Below are positions 43,942-53,400 of a DNA stretch of 64,000 nt, in pieces. The notes beneath the pieces are model-generated. The model had not been told where the DNA came from and ran no database searches. It saw nothing but the letters and a program-made list of their open reading frames with translations. Numbering within the stretch: the stretch's first letter is position 1; the number at the start of each line of letters is the position of its first letter. This DNA is from Lewinella sp038528965 (GTDB taxonomy: Bacteria; Bacteroidota; Bacteroidia; Chitinophagales; Saprospiraceae). The translations under genes were made by a program, and so were the position numbers. The DNA lies in the NCBI GenBank assembly GCA_038528965.1, contig JBCBEC010000006.1:186001-250000 (forward strand), read 5' to 3'.

Positions 43942-45363
43942 CTACTCTTCTTCTTCTTGCGCAAGCAACTGACTTTCGGCTTCCTGCTCGGCACGGATTT
44001 CCTCAATAATAGCCTGGAGTTCTTCTGGTGTAATGGCTTTATCCTTCAGCTCGTACTCGCCTTGTAGTTTATCGCTGAGCTTATCGTTCATCAGTTCGTC
44101 GAACTTATCACGTACGCTCTTCTCCTCGTTCATCATGCGGTCTACCATACCGCTGATCATCTCTTCGTTCAGCCATTCTGGCTGGCCTCCACCAAAGTAG
44201 CCCATCACCTGCTCAGCAAAAGAAGCTCTTAATTCTTCTTGCTTAACCTCCAATTCAAACTTATTGATCAGCTTCTCTCGTACCAAGGTCCACTCTAATC
44301 CTTTGCGAAAACCCGCGAAACCAGCCTCTACACCTTCTGGTGTATTTTGCTCGTTTGAAGCTACCAACCAACGCTTCAAGAATTCCTCCGGTAGCTCCAT
44401 GGAGTTTTGCTCCATAAGATACTCCTGCATATCGCGGAAAAGCAGCGCATCCGTTTGCTTGATATAATAACCGTTATAGTCTTCCTGGATTTTTGCGAGC
44501 GCCTCTTCTTCTGTGCTCACGTCACCTTCACCAAAGGCTTGCTGGTAGAACTCTTCGCCCAACTCAGCGGGTACGTTCCGGCTGATTTTATCAATGGTAA
44601 GTGAGAAGATTGGATTCACCTCACGGTCATCTTCCGCATCAAGACCTAGTAAGTACTTGCGTACATGGTCTTCGGTGGTGCCTGCTTCCAGTTCGAAAAC
44701 ATTGAGTTCGGCCGTGTCGCCGATGTTCTTACCCAGAAAAGCAGCCTTGGCCTCGTCGGTTGTATTTTGGATGAAGAGCGTAAACTCGTGCATAATACCC
44801 GCTACCTTGGGGGCACCATCTTCCAATTCCACCGCCTTGAGGGTGATGATATCGCGCTCTTCAACTACATCCTGAACCTCCTCGTTCTTACCGAAACGGC
44901 GACGCAAGTTTTCCAGTTCTTCGGCAATTTTATCCGAACCCGGATCAATGACGAAACGCTCGAAAGTACGATCACCTAGTCCTTGCACCTCAAATTCGGG
45001 TGCTAAGCCAATATCAAACTTGAACACGTAGTCGGTCAGACTTGCAACACTGAACTCAAACTCCTCTTGCTCCTGCGATGGAATAGGTTGCCCCAGAATG
45101 TTGAGCGGATTATCTTCATTGTATAGATAGTCCGATAGCTCTTGCTGCATCTGCCGATTAATGACATCCGCCAGAATACTACGCCCGAACATTTTCCGAA
45201 CAACGGACATCGGCGTTTTGCCTTTGCGAAATCCTTTTAATGAGGCTTGATTGCGGTAGCGCTTTAGCTCTTTATTGAGCTCTCCCTTGTAATCTTCTTG
45301 TGCAACGGTTACCGTTAGGGTGGCATTCAATGCATCTATATCAGTGCGCTCGATTGTAGCCAT
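43942..45363 (-). CDS. tig: Trigger factor
   Basis: This ribosome-associated chaperone binds nascent chains at the exit tunnel. The 473-residue protein has the ribosome-binding signature FRKGKTPMSVVRKMFG (about residues 45-60). A central region in the position of the FKBP-type domain (about 155-245) is divergent, as is usual in Bacteroidota, and a long helical arm domain follows. The C-terminus ends in an acidic run EEEE. The start is ATG at 45363. It is followed by clpP (54 bp) and clpX. Confidence 0.93.
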   Translation of the reverse strand: MATIERTDIDALNATLTVTVAQEDYKGELNKELKRYRNQASLKGFRKGKTPMSVVRKMFGRSILADVINRQMQQELSDYLYNEDNPLNILGQPIPSQEQEEFEFSVASLTDYVFKFDIGLAPEFEVQGLGDRTFERFVIDPGSDKIAEELENLRRRFGKNEEVQDVVEERDIITLKAVELEDGAPKVAGIMHEFTLFIQNTTDEAKAAFLGKNIGDTAELNVFELEAGTTEDHVRKYLLGLDAEDDREVNPIFSLTIDKISRNVPAELGEEFYQQAFGEGDVSTEEEALAKIQEDYNGYYIKQTDALLFRDMQEYLMEQNSMELPEEFLKRWLVASNEQNTPEGVEAGFAGFRKGLEWTLVREKLINKFELEVKQEELRASFAEQVMGYFGGGQPEWLNEEMISGMVDRMMNEEKSVRDKFDELMNDKLSDKLQGEYELKDKAITPEELQAIIEEIRAEQEAESQLLAQEEEE

Positions 45364-45523
45364 AGAATGATGTGCGAAATTTAGAATTTATTAGACCTGT
45401 CCTAGCAAACAGCGTACTGACGCAATTAGTTGTCTGCCGCTCGGTCAACCTTCTTTTCGGACTTGCCCGAAAAACAAAGGATGGTAGCGAACTAACTCAC
45501 TCCCATCCTCCGTGAAATGTGCT

Positions 45524-45687
45524 GGTGGAGGGACTTCCCGACGAATTTTCACGCTGTTCCAATTGTCGGGATGGACTTCTCGCCCATCCATCCTCCCAGT
45601 GTGCGGGTGGAGGGACTTCCCGACGAATGCTCACGCTGTTCGCTTTGTCGGGATAGACTTCTCGTCCATCCATCCTCCCAGTGTGCG
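45524..45687 (-). repeat. Two 82-bp tandem repeats abutting the tRNA-Leu 3' end
   Basis: Copy 1 is 45524-45605 and copy 2 is 45606-45687; by my count they differ at 7 of 82 positions (about 91% identical). Both begin GGTGGAGGGACT, the sequence of the tRNA T-arm/acceptor end, which itself starts at 45688. Each unit also holds two small inverted repeats (CCCGAC/GTCGGG and GATGGAC/GTCCATC-type). They lie downstream of the tRNA in the direction of transcription. A degenerate partial copy precedes at about 45500-45523. Confidence 0.85.
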
Positions 45688-45765
45688 GGTGGAGGGACTC
45701 GAACCCCCACGCCGTGAAGCACTAGATCCTAAGTCTAGCATGTCTACCAATTTCATCACACCCGC
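45684..45765 (-). tRNA. tRNA-Leu (anticodon UAG)
   Basis: Read on the reverse strand, the 82-nt gene folds as a cloverleaf. The acceptor stem is GCGGGTG (45765-45759) with CACCCGC (45691-45685), discriminator A at 45684. The anticodon stem CTAGA/TCTAG encloses CTTAGGA, giving anticodon TAG. A long variable arm and T-arm GGGGGTTCGAGTCCC complete it, as expected for leucine. CCA is not encoded. It decodes CUA and other CUN codons. Confidence 0.95.
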
Positions 45766-45811
45766 TGGTAGAAGTAGCTTCTTTATGAGAAGCCTTGCTT
45801 AAAAAGCGACG

Positions 45812-45819
45812 CAAAAATA
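45812..45819 (-). promoter_or_regulatory. -7-like box of the tRNA-Leu promoter
   Basis: TATTTTTG on the reverse strand fits TAnnTTTG and lies 47 bp upstream of the tRNA 5' end. A matching -33 TTG was not found at the usual distance. Confidence 0.35.
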
Positions 45820-45970
45820 AGGTTTATTTCTAAAACTGCCTACACTTCTGCAGTTTTTTAATGAAACTCTTTTGATCAAATGGTTTAATGCTCATTTTGA
45901 GCGCTAATACAATCCGCGAAGCCTACGGTTTACCTCTCCTATAAAGCCACCCTACGGCTAAGCAGATTAA

Positions 45971-46735
45971 TTAGCGGGTAAGGTGGGTAGCAAATCCATT
46001 AGTAAGACTTGAGATATTTCCAACGTAAACCGAACTAACACCTTTGCGTAAAGCAGCAAAGGCGTTGTCTAACTTAGGTAACATCCCGGAGTGGACAATG
46101 CCTTTTTCTTTTAGTTCTTGATACTGGGCGGTATTAATTTCCTCAATAACCGACTCATCTTTATCCGCATCTAATAATACGCCAGGCTTTTCAAAGCAGT
46201 ATTGCAGGACGACCTGATACCTATCGGCCATAGCGGTGGCAATTGATGCTGCAATTGTATCCGCATTTGTATTCAGCAATTGCCCTTGCTTATCGTGCGT
46301 AATGGCACAGCAAACTGGACGAAAGCCCGCCTCAAGTAGCGCCGCATAACCATTTGCATTCACTTCATCAACATCTCCCGCAAAACCGTAATCAATGTCC
46401 TTAACAATGCGCTTATGCGCACGAATGAGGTTTCCGTCAGCGCCGCTCAGACCAATAGCATTGCACGAACGGGCTTGCAAACCCGCCACCAGTTGCTTAT
46501 TCAACGAACCGGCATAGACCATTGTCACCACTTCCAAAGTGGCTTCATCGGTAATGCGGCGGCCATTAATCATTTGGGGTGTTTGCCCCATGGCTTTTAG
46601 TATTTCACTGGCGCGACGGCCACCGCCGTGCACCAGTATTGCGGGGCCTTCGAAACTCGCAAAAATATCTAGCGCACGGCCTAGTTGTTGTGAATCTGCC
46701 AGTACATTACCGCCAATTTTCAGAATATGTAGCAA
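45971..46735 (-). CDS. argB: Acetylglutamate kinase
   Basis: ArgB phosphorylates N-acylglutamate (acetyl, or succinyl in some Bacteroidota) in arginine synthesis. The 254-residue protein has the amino-acid-kinase phrases LKIGGNVL, ILVHGGGRR, IGLSGADGNL and NTNADTIAASIA, plus the C-terminal VHSGMLPKLDNA. The frame has no ATG or GTG in front of the conserved start and is closed by a TGA at about 46756, so TTG at 46735 is the likely start (ATT at 46738 cannot be excluded). It lies 53 bp after the gene for the unknown membrane protein. Confidence 0.9.
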   Translation of the reverse strand: MLHILKIGGNVLADSQQLGRALDIFASFEGPAILVHGGGRRASEILKAMGQTPQMINGRRITDEATLEVVTMVYAGSLNKQLVAGLQARSCNAIGLSGADGNLIRAHKRIVKDIDYGFAGDVDEVNANGYAALLEAGFRPVCCAITHDKQGQLLNTNADTIAASIATAMADRYQVVLQYCFEKPGVLLDADKDESVIEEINTAQYQELKEKGIVHSGMLPKLDNAFAALRKGVSSVYVGNISSLTNGFATHLTR

Positions 46736-46788
46736 AATGGGTACTTGTTTAGATCAATATCTTGTATTGCTCAAAACTACGGCTTAGT

Positions 46789-47997
46789 CTAATAACGGGC
46801 GCCTACAATCTCTAATAAGGTACGAGATTCCTGCGCTACAAAAATTTCTAACTCTTGGTTCAACAGAGCGGTAGAATAGTACTTAGCTGGTGCCGTCAGT
46901 TTTTTGATACCGTAGTGGTTCGACTTTAGTACCAGGTAAGCCGTACCAAATTCTTCTGTCATATCCTTGATACGCACTTTTATTTTAATTTTCTGACGGT
47001 TCTTCAAATCCCTTCTTATCCGCAGATAACTAGGAATGAATGCAATGGCGGAGATGACACCATATAAAACCAAGCAGATTATAAAGACATTACCCATCAA
47101 GGCTGGCTGACCAGATAATACGGCTGTAACAATAAAGCCAAAGAGAAAAAATCCACCGACCATGAGGAGTTGCTTCGTGATTTCCTCGCGCGCGTCGTGT
47201 AATTTAAAGACATCCTGCGAACTCATTGGCTCAGCAGCAGTTTTGGTTTGTGCAGTACTTTTTGCCGTTTGACTTTGGAAAGTGTGTCGTTGTGATTCCT
47301 TCTGAAAGCTTGCTCCCGCAAAGTTTTGGCGAGTATCGGCAGTAGCCTTCTTAGCATACTCTCCCGTTGGAGAAGCTTTACGTTTTTCTAAATACGCTTC
47401 AATTTTCGCAAAGAGTGCCTCATTGGTGGGCGTTGGCTCTAGCGTTTTCTGATAATAAGCCAGGGTGTACAGCAAGGGATAATTCTCTTTATTCACCTCA
47501 TTTTGGTGAATTTCCGCTTGCCATTCCATTTTATTGAATTTGCCGAAGTAAGTTTTCATGAGCTCCCCAAATAAAGACTGTTGCACATTTTTCGGCAGAT
47601 ACTCTGGCGACATGTTATAAAGGAAAGCCTTACCAAAAATCCGGCGTTTTGTTATTTCCTCTTCCCCCTGCACCTGGGAATGCATGATCCAGGAGTAGAG
47701 ACAAAAGCCAATTAGCGCCAAGCTCACCAAAATCAACAAGGTCTTTTGCACAGTACTCACTCCGTACAAGTTCGAAGACCACAGTAGCCCTGCAAGCCCC
47801 AACAAGCCAAAATGAATTTTTGCGTATGCGTGTAAAATGTCCTCCCCACTCAGTGGAATATTGATACCCAGGTTATCACTAATTTTGTAGTAGCAGCCCG
47901 TAGGAAATAGTGGCAGCCCGAGAATAAAGAAACGCGTCCGTAGACTTTGACCTTCATGGCCCTTGCGGCCGGGCATATTGATAATTCCAATTTTCAT
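46789..47997 (-). CDS. Hypothetical membrane protein inserted between argF' and argB
   Basis: The 402-residue protein has two transmembrane pairs: about residues 65-80 and 84-107, and about 285-303 and 310-328. Between them lies a cytosolic region of ~150 residues that is charged and low in complexity, with the run QSQTAKSTAQTKTAAEPMSS. The N-terminal phrase FFILGLPLFPTGCYY resembles small zinc-ribbon-like or DUF-type membrane starts. It has no recognised family. It is on the strand of the arginine genes and separates argF' from argB; whether it belongs to the operon is not clear. Confidence 0.7.
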   Translation of the reverse strand: MKIGIINMPGRKGHEGQSLRTRFFILGLPLFPTGCYYKISDNLGINIPLSGEDILHAYAKIHFGLLGLAGLLWSSNLYGVSTVQKTLLILVSLALIGFCLYSWIMHSQVQGEEEITKRRIFGKAFLYNMSPEYLPKNVQQSLFGELMKTYFGKFNKMEWQAEIHQNEVNKENYPLLYTLAYYQKTLEPTPTNEALFAKIEAYLEKRKASPTGEYAKKATADTRQNFAGASFQKESQRHTFQSQTAKSTAQTKTAAEPMSSQDVFKLHDAREEITKQLLMVGGFFLFGFIVTAVLSGQPALMGNVFIICLVLYGVISAIAFIPSYLRIRRDLKNRQKIKIKVRIKDMTEEFGTAYLVLKSNHYGIKKLTAPAKYYSTALLNQELEIFVAQESRTLLEIVGARY

Positions 47998-48177
47998 AAT
48001 CGTAGTCCGTGGTTACAATGTGCTATGGTGATCAACTTGCAAGCTTTTTACTTGCCTTACCCTACTTTATTGCAATTCTACCAAAAGGTAACCGTACGGC
48101 GAGTCAAAAAGTGTTTTTTTCAACTAGAGCCCCCATATTGAGTGTACATATCGTCGTGTAATACTGAGTAAGCCTAG

Positions 48178-49116
48178 CTACCGCAAAAGTCGTTGCAGTA
48201 CCGCCTGAGCCGCATACAAACGATTGCCGGCCTGCGGCAAAACCAGCGATTGCGGACTATCAATCACCGCATCACTCACCACTACATTACGGCGTACGGG
48301 TAGGCAATGCATAAAGTGGGCCTCATTCGTCAACTTCATCTTCTCGGCTGTGATTTGCCAATCCGCTTCCACCCCCAGGCGTTGGCCGTAAGGCTGTACC
48401 GCCGACCAGTTCTTGGCGTAAATAAAGTCTGCCCCTGCAAAAGCCTCCGCCTGATCGTAAAGCACTGGTGTATCGGCCACAAATGCTGGATCCAATTCAT
48501 AGCCTTGCGGATGGGTAAGCACTAAATCAACCGGAGCCTGCTGCATCCACTCCAAAAAGGAATTGGAAACAGCTTGTGGCAGTGTACGAGGGTGTGGTGC
48601 CCAGGTGAGTACTACCCTGGGGCGTTCCACCTTTTTGTACTCCTCAATTGTGACCCAATCTGCCAAGCTCTGCAGCGGGTGGCGGATGGCCGACTCCAAA
48701 CTCACCACTGGCACCGAAGCGTACTGCACAAAGGCTTGCATGATTTCATCGGCGTAGTCCTTTTCCTTGTCCTCCAAGCCGGGGAATGAACGTACAGCTA
48801 GAATATCCGCGTACTGGCTCATCACTCCTGCGGCCTCGCGGACATGCTCTGCAGTGCCACCGTTCATAACGGTACCATCCGCAAACTCCAGCTTCCAGCC
48901 ATCGGCGACGTTGAGGGTCATGACGTTGCAGCCCAGATTCTTAGCAGCCAATTCAGTACTGAGGCGCGTGCGCAGACTTGGGTTGAAGAAAACGAGAATA
49001 ACCGTTCTGTTACGCCCAAGGTCTACATAGGCATGAGGATCTTGTTTAATGGCCAAGGCTTCCTGCACCAATTGAGCGGGATCAGCTACATCATGTACGC
49101 GAGTGAACTGCTGCAT
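48178..49116 (-). CDS. argF': N-acyl-L-ornithine carbamoyltransferase (ArgF')
   Basis: The enzyme transfers a carbamoyl group to N-acetyl- or N-succinylornithine rather than to ornithine, in the Bacteroidota/Xanthomonas variant of arginine synthesis. The 312-residue protein has the carbamoyl-phosphate motif FFNPSLRTRLST (about residues 43-54), the variant-specific HCLPVRRNVVVSDAVIDS and VVLTWAPHPRTLPQAVSNSF. In GGTAEHV the residue at the position I align with Glu92 of Xanthomonas AOTCase is Ala89, pointing to the succinyl form. The start is ATG at 49116. Confidence 0.9.
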   Translation of the reverse strand: MQQFTRVHDVADPAQLVQEALAIKQDPHAYVDLGRNRTVILVFFNPSLRTRLSTELAAKNLGCNVMTLNVADGWKLEFADGTVMNGGTAEHVREAAGVMSQYADILAVRSFPGLEDKEKDYADEIMQAFVQYASVPVVSLESAIRHPLQSLADWVTIEEYKKVERPRVVLTWAPHPRTLPQAVSNSFLEWMQQAPVDLVLTHPQGYELDPAFVADTPVLYDQAEAFAGADFIYAKNWSAVQPYGQRLGVEADWQITAEKMKLTNEAHFMHCLPVRRNVVVSDAVIDSPQSLVLPQAGNRLYAAQAVLQRLLR

Positions 49117-49196
49117 TTTTTAGCTTTTACAGATGAAAGCGCAAGATAAGGGGTACCGCTTAAAGGATATAAATGCTTTCTACCCGTATGCTAAAA

Positions 49197-50309
49197 CTAA
49201 TCCGCCGCCTTATTAATGAAATACTGCAAACCGATGTCAAAACCTAAACGGTAAAATTCCACTTCGGAGACATAAATCAAGTTAGGTCCAAGTTCGAAGG
49301 CGATATTAGGCGTAAGAAAAGTATTCAATCCAAAGCCTAAACCCAATTGGTAACTACTGGTGCTCGTTTCCTCAGCGAAGCCTACCGGGATATCAGATTG
49401 GAAGCGAATTTCTTCAAACTGAAAGCCTGCGCCCCCGGCAATAAACCACTGTTGCCTACTGCCCGTTTCCGAAAGGTAAAAGCGCACTTGCGGACTGAGC
49501 GTGATATTAGAATTGGTTAATCGTTGCCGACCATTAGCAAATTTAGCACGTAAAAAATCAAACGTAACACCAGCCCCTACCGCCAGATAATCCCCGACAA
49601 AATAATAAGCATTAGGACTAAGAGAAAAACTCAAACGGCCATCTTCGACAGGTTCCCAACTGAAACCAGAGGCTGTGCCTCCAATCATCCACGAACCAGC
49701 TTTGAAGCCTGCTTGAGCCGCTTTACGACCAGCCCACTGGTCTTGCTGCAGGTAAATACCTAAGGTTGTACCCGCAAAAATCCGTAATGGTACATCCAAT
49801 TCTCCCTGCAAATCATCATTACGTAGCCCCAAAAAAGCATCAAGCGCCATACCCTCACCCAAACGATGTGTTATGCCAACACTAAGGTCGGCTCCCAAAT
49901 CATACTCGGATTCTCCATCAAAAAAACTACCAATCACATCAAATTGAAGCTGGCTGAAGAAGTAGGTGTTACTGGCCTGCGGATTAAAATAATAGCGTGC
50001 GAAGGGTACCAGTGCCAGCACGGTAAAATCAAAATCAAAATCGGACTGGTACGCCCCCAGAAACCCTCCACCTACTAGCAAATGGTCCGAAACAAACACC
50101 CCATATTCCGGGAAAACAGACGCCGAGAACGCCTCTGAATCAGGCGACAACAAAAGGGATGCTCCTCCTAGGTCGCCATTGTTCGTGAGATAATCTTCGA
50201 GTAGACCAAAGTTCTGGATGGTAGAATTAAAATACTTTCCTCCTTTCTGTAGCTGAGCATGTAAGGACAAGGAAAAGAGTAGTAACAGAGAGATTGTAAT
50301 TGTGCGCAT
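49197..50309 (-). CDS. Outer-membrane protein with two beta-barrel-like halves
   Basis: The 370-residue protein has a signal peptide (MRTITISLLLLFSLSLHA). The mature part splits into two similar halves of ~170-180 residues: phrases like PEYGVFVSDHLLVGGGFLGA and LVPFARYYFNP in the first recur as PNAYYFVGDYLAVGAGVTFD and LSPQVRFYLSE in the second. Each resembles a small OmpW/OMP_b-brl barrel, so it may be an internal duplication forming one larger barrel. No function is known. It is downstream of a large T9SS gene, with a 166-bp gap. Confidence 0.75.
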   Translation of the reverse strand: MRTITISLLLLFSLSLHAQLQKGGKYFNSTIQNFGLLEDYLTNNGDLGGASLLLSPDSEAFSASVFPEYGVFVSDHLLVGGGFLGAYQSDFDFDFTVLALVPFARYYFNPQASNTYFFSQLQFDVIGSFFDGESEYDLGADLSVGITHRLGEGMALDAFLGLRNDDLQGELDVPLRIFAGTTLGIYLQQDQWAGRKAAQAGFKAGSWMIGGTASGFSWEPVEDGRLSFSLSPNAYYFVGDYLAVGAGVTFDFLRAKFANGRQRLTNSNITLSPQVRFYLSETGSRQQWFIAGGAGFQFEEIRFQSDIPVGFAEETSTSSYQLGLGFGLNTFLTPNIAFELGPNLIYVSEVEFYRLGFDIGLQYFINKAAD

Positions 50310-50475
50310 ATCTATTCTTTTTACAAAAACAGTGCACTTACCATTTAGTTCTTTAGCAATTTTGGAGGAGCCACATCATTATGGAGCTTTTTACGTTCAA
50401 GAAAACTGGGTAGTACTACTACTCCCAAAATGCGTTAAGCTACAAGGCCCGCAATCTACGGAAGCACCAATGCTC

Positions 50476-53400
50476 CTACTGCACAATCACGCTCCCCTGC
50501 CACCAGCGCTTTTGAGTTTCCAGTACCAGATAATATTGTCCTTTAGCTAAGCCAGTCGCTTGCACCTGATCTCCGGCCGGGTCAAACTGCTCAATTTGGC
50601 GTATCAACTGCCCCAATGCGTCAAAGATCATAAGCATTCCGGGCCCCGCCTCACTCCCACTGAGCTGAAAGGCACCTCCACTGGGCACTGGATTAGGCCA
50701 GCTTGTGAGCCTCGTGTCAGGAGCAGCAATGTTGCGCGTACGCGTGAAATCATCCACCGCAGTAGTGGCAATGTTGGTAATAATGGGAGGATTAAAATCG
50801 AAGAAGATAGCCGCCTGGTTGGGGATCGTATCACCCAGCATGAGTGACGGATCTACCTTGATTCGATAGGTGATAAACCCGTGGCTTTCTGCCTCATTAC
50901 TGGTGCTATCTGGTAGTTGAATATTATCGAAAACAAATGATAATTCCTGGCTCGCGCTGCGCTCTACGGCAACGGGGTGGCTGGTTTCAATAGCGCGAAT
51001 GCTGCTCATATTCAGACCATCCGCAATCTTATTGCGTACCACTACCCTATCGGCTGGATAGTTACCCGTATTTTGGAAACGGATACGGTATTCCAGTTCA
51101 ATTTCATTGGCTACCTGGGTGGGGTTAATTCGGTCCAGATCCACCTGAATGTCATTGGGGTCATAGGCACCGACCACGATATCTTCTAGCTCAGCAAAAT
51201 TATTATCATCATTGGCGTCGGGCTCCGAAATTTCTGCGGTAAGCGAGCTTAAGACCTCATCTCCGAGAGGGGCAGATACGTCAAGCGTAAAGTCTACTAC
51301 TATCGTTCCGCTGGCCAGTGGCGGCAGGCTTCCCAACTCAAAGTATAGTTGGTTATCCGATTGACTACTGGGCGTAAGTGAAGCCCCCTCAAATTGCAGA
51401 AAATCGTAGTAGTTCAGCTGTAGGTTGGCCGTGGCAACTGCCCTAGCAAAGTTTTGATACTTCAGGTAATAGCGCATCGGGAACCCGGGGCGGTGCACCC
51501 GATCAGTATGCAGGCTTACGCAGAAATCGATAAGGTCTTCCTCCAGTTGGAGCGCAAAATCCAGCGAACCGGCGTCGGCGGTATTACGCTGAGCTGGCAC
51601 GGATTCCAGATAGGGATTATCCAAATCAGGGCCGTAATCGCCATCGTTGACAAATAGCAGTTGGTATTGGCCTTCTTCGTTGGTAAAGGCCAGGTCGCTT
51701 TCGTCCGCTAAGATCAGCTTTACGTTTGGTAATAAGGGTTCACCAGCATTGAGCGTACCATTTGCGTTTTCGTCAAAAAAGACATTTCCAGTAATGGACC
51801 GCAGTTGGATATCAGATGCACCAAGTTCCCAGAAACCGTGACGCCCAGTACCCACAATAACACGGCCATCATAGAGGTCCAATTGGTGAATAACATCCGT
51901 AGGTAAACCATCGTTATAGACCGTCCAATTCAGCCCCTGATCCGCAGAAACTACGATGCCCACGTCGCGTAAAGCCATGATATGGAAGCCATCAATTTCT
52001 ACGATATTTTTCACCCCTTGCGGTGCATTGGAATACGGCGCAATAATATCCGGTAAATCCGTAGCTGTTTCTTGCCAGGTATCGCCATTATCATGACTCA
52101 CGAAGAATTCTAGAAAGTCATCAGAGCCCCGGGCAAAAGTGAGGAACAAGGCACTAGGGGTACTATAGAAACGCATACTTCGCACCCCTATCCCAATCGG
52201 GAAGCTTTCTAAATTCAAGCCATCCGTTACTAATTCCCAGTTGACTTCGCCTTCGCGTAGGCGTTTAACTGTTTCCACTCCAGCGCTAAAAACAGTATTT
52301 CCGTGGCGCACGAAGTCGTAGATATTTTCACCATTGTCGGTTAGTTCCTGTACTGGATTCCAAGTGTTACCATTGTTATCAGAATAGACGTATCCTCCAC
52401 CAGCAGGAAAATAAAAGAGCTTACCATCCGTATAGCGCAAGTGGTCACTGACTAGCCAAGCGCCTTCCGTAGAACCACGGATAAAGGTAGAAGTACCATC
52501 AGGTGCAACCCGGTAGATCTCGTGCTTGTAGGGATTGCTGGAAACCGTGTATTCGTTTACAAAGTAATATCCACCACCACTAACCATTTCGTCTAGTGAC
52601 AAATCTGCGATAGCGACATCGGTAGCGGTAATTTCGTCCTCACCCACATCCGCCAGACGTAGGCCGCGATCATTATAAAACAGCAGCTGATCCTCGACCA
52701 ACTTGAAGTTGTAGATGTTCGCTCCTTGAATACCCGCCATGGCAGGGGTCACATTAAATCCGTAATCGGGCGATTGGTAAATTGCTTCCTGCTCCACCAA
52801 AAGAGCATCTGCTCCTGCCGGGAATAGTAAATCTGTGTAACTGGAATTTAGTGGAGATATTTTTGCCCACGTCATACCCTGATCCTCACTGGCGTAGATA
52901 TCCCGCTGGTAAAGCGTATAGAGCCGATCCCCATCCGACCAAAAACCTTCGTTATCGGAACGAAAATCTGGAATAGAAGCAGAATTATCCCAACTTGCTC
53001 CACCATCGGTACTGTAGAAAATACGGTCCTCAGGGACACCAACGAGCATCAGGTCTCCATCAACGTATATCTTGGGAAGTTGCCCAACTTCTAAGTCAAA
53101 AGGCAGCTGCACCCAGTTTTGAAAGGAGCTATCGGACTGCCAAACAACATAATCGTTATCGGTCATGAAGAATAGTCCTCCAGCGACCTGGAGTTGATTG
53201 GGGAAAAAAGGCAGGGTAGACGTGTTTTCCACGCCCCAGGTTTCGCCTAAATCAGAGGAAACAAAAACAACGGTTCCCGCCACCTGGTAGACGATGCTCT
53301 CGCCATTGTAGTGTAGATTACGGAATATACTACTACTCGCCCCGGGCTCAGAAAGTTCTCGCCAGTCATCACCGCTATTTTCACTGATAAAAACGCTGTA

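Noticed and set aside
45684..45765. Integrated element at the tRNA-Leu 3' end
   Set aside because: The repeats copy the tRNA end like attachment sites, but no integrase or cargo genes lie between copies; the whole interval is 164 bp.
45512..45802. Overlapping open frames (66-96 codons) through the tRNA-Leu repeats
   Set aside because: They arise from the 82-bp repeats and the tRNA gene itself; translations such as VRVEGLEPPRREAL are a well-known artefact of tRNA 3' ends in Bacteroidota annotations.
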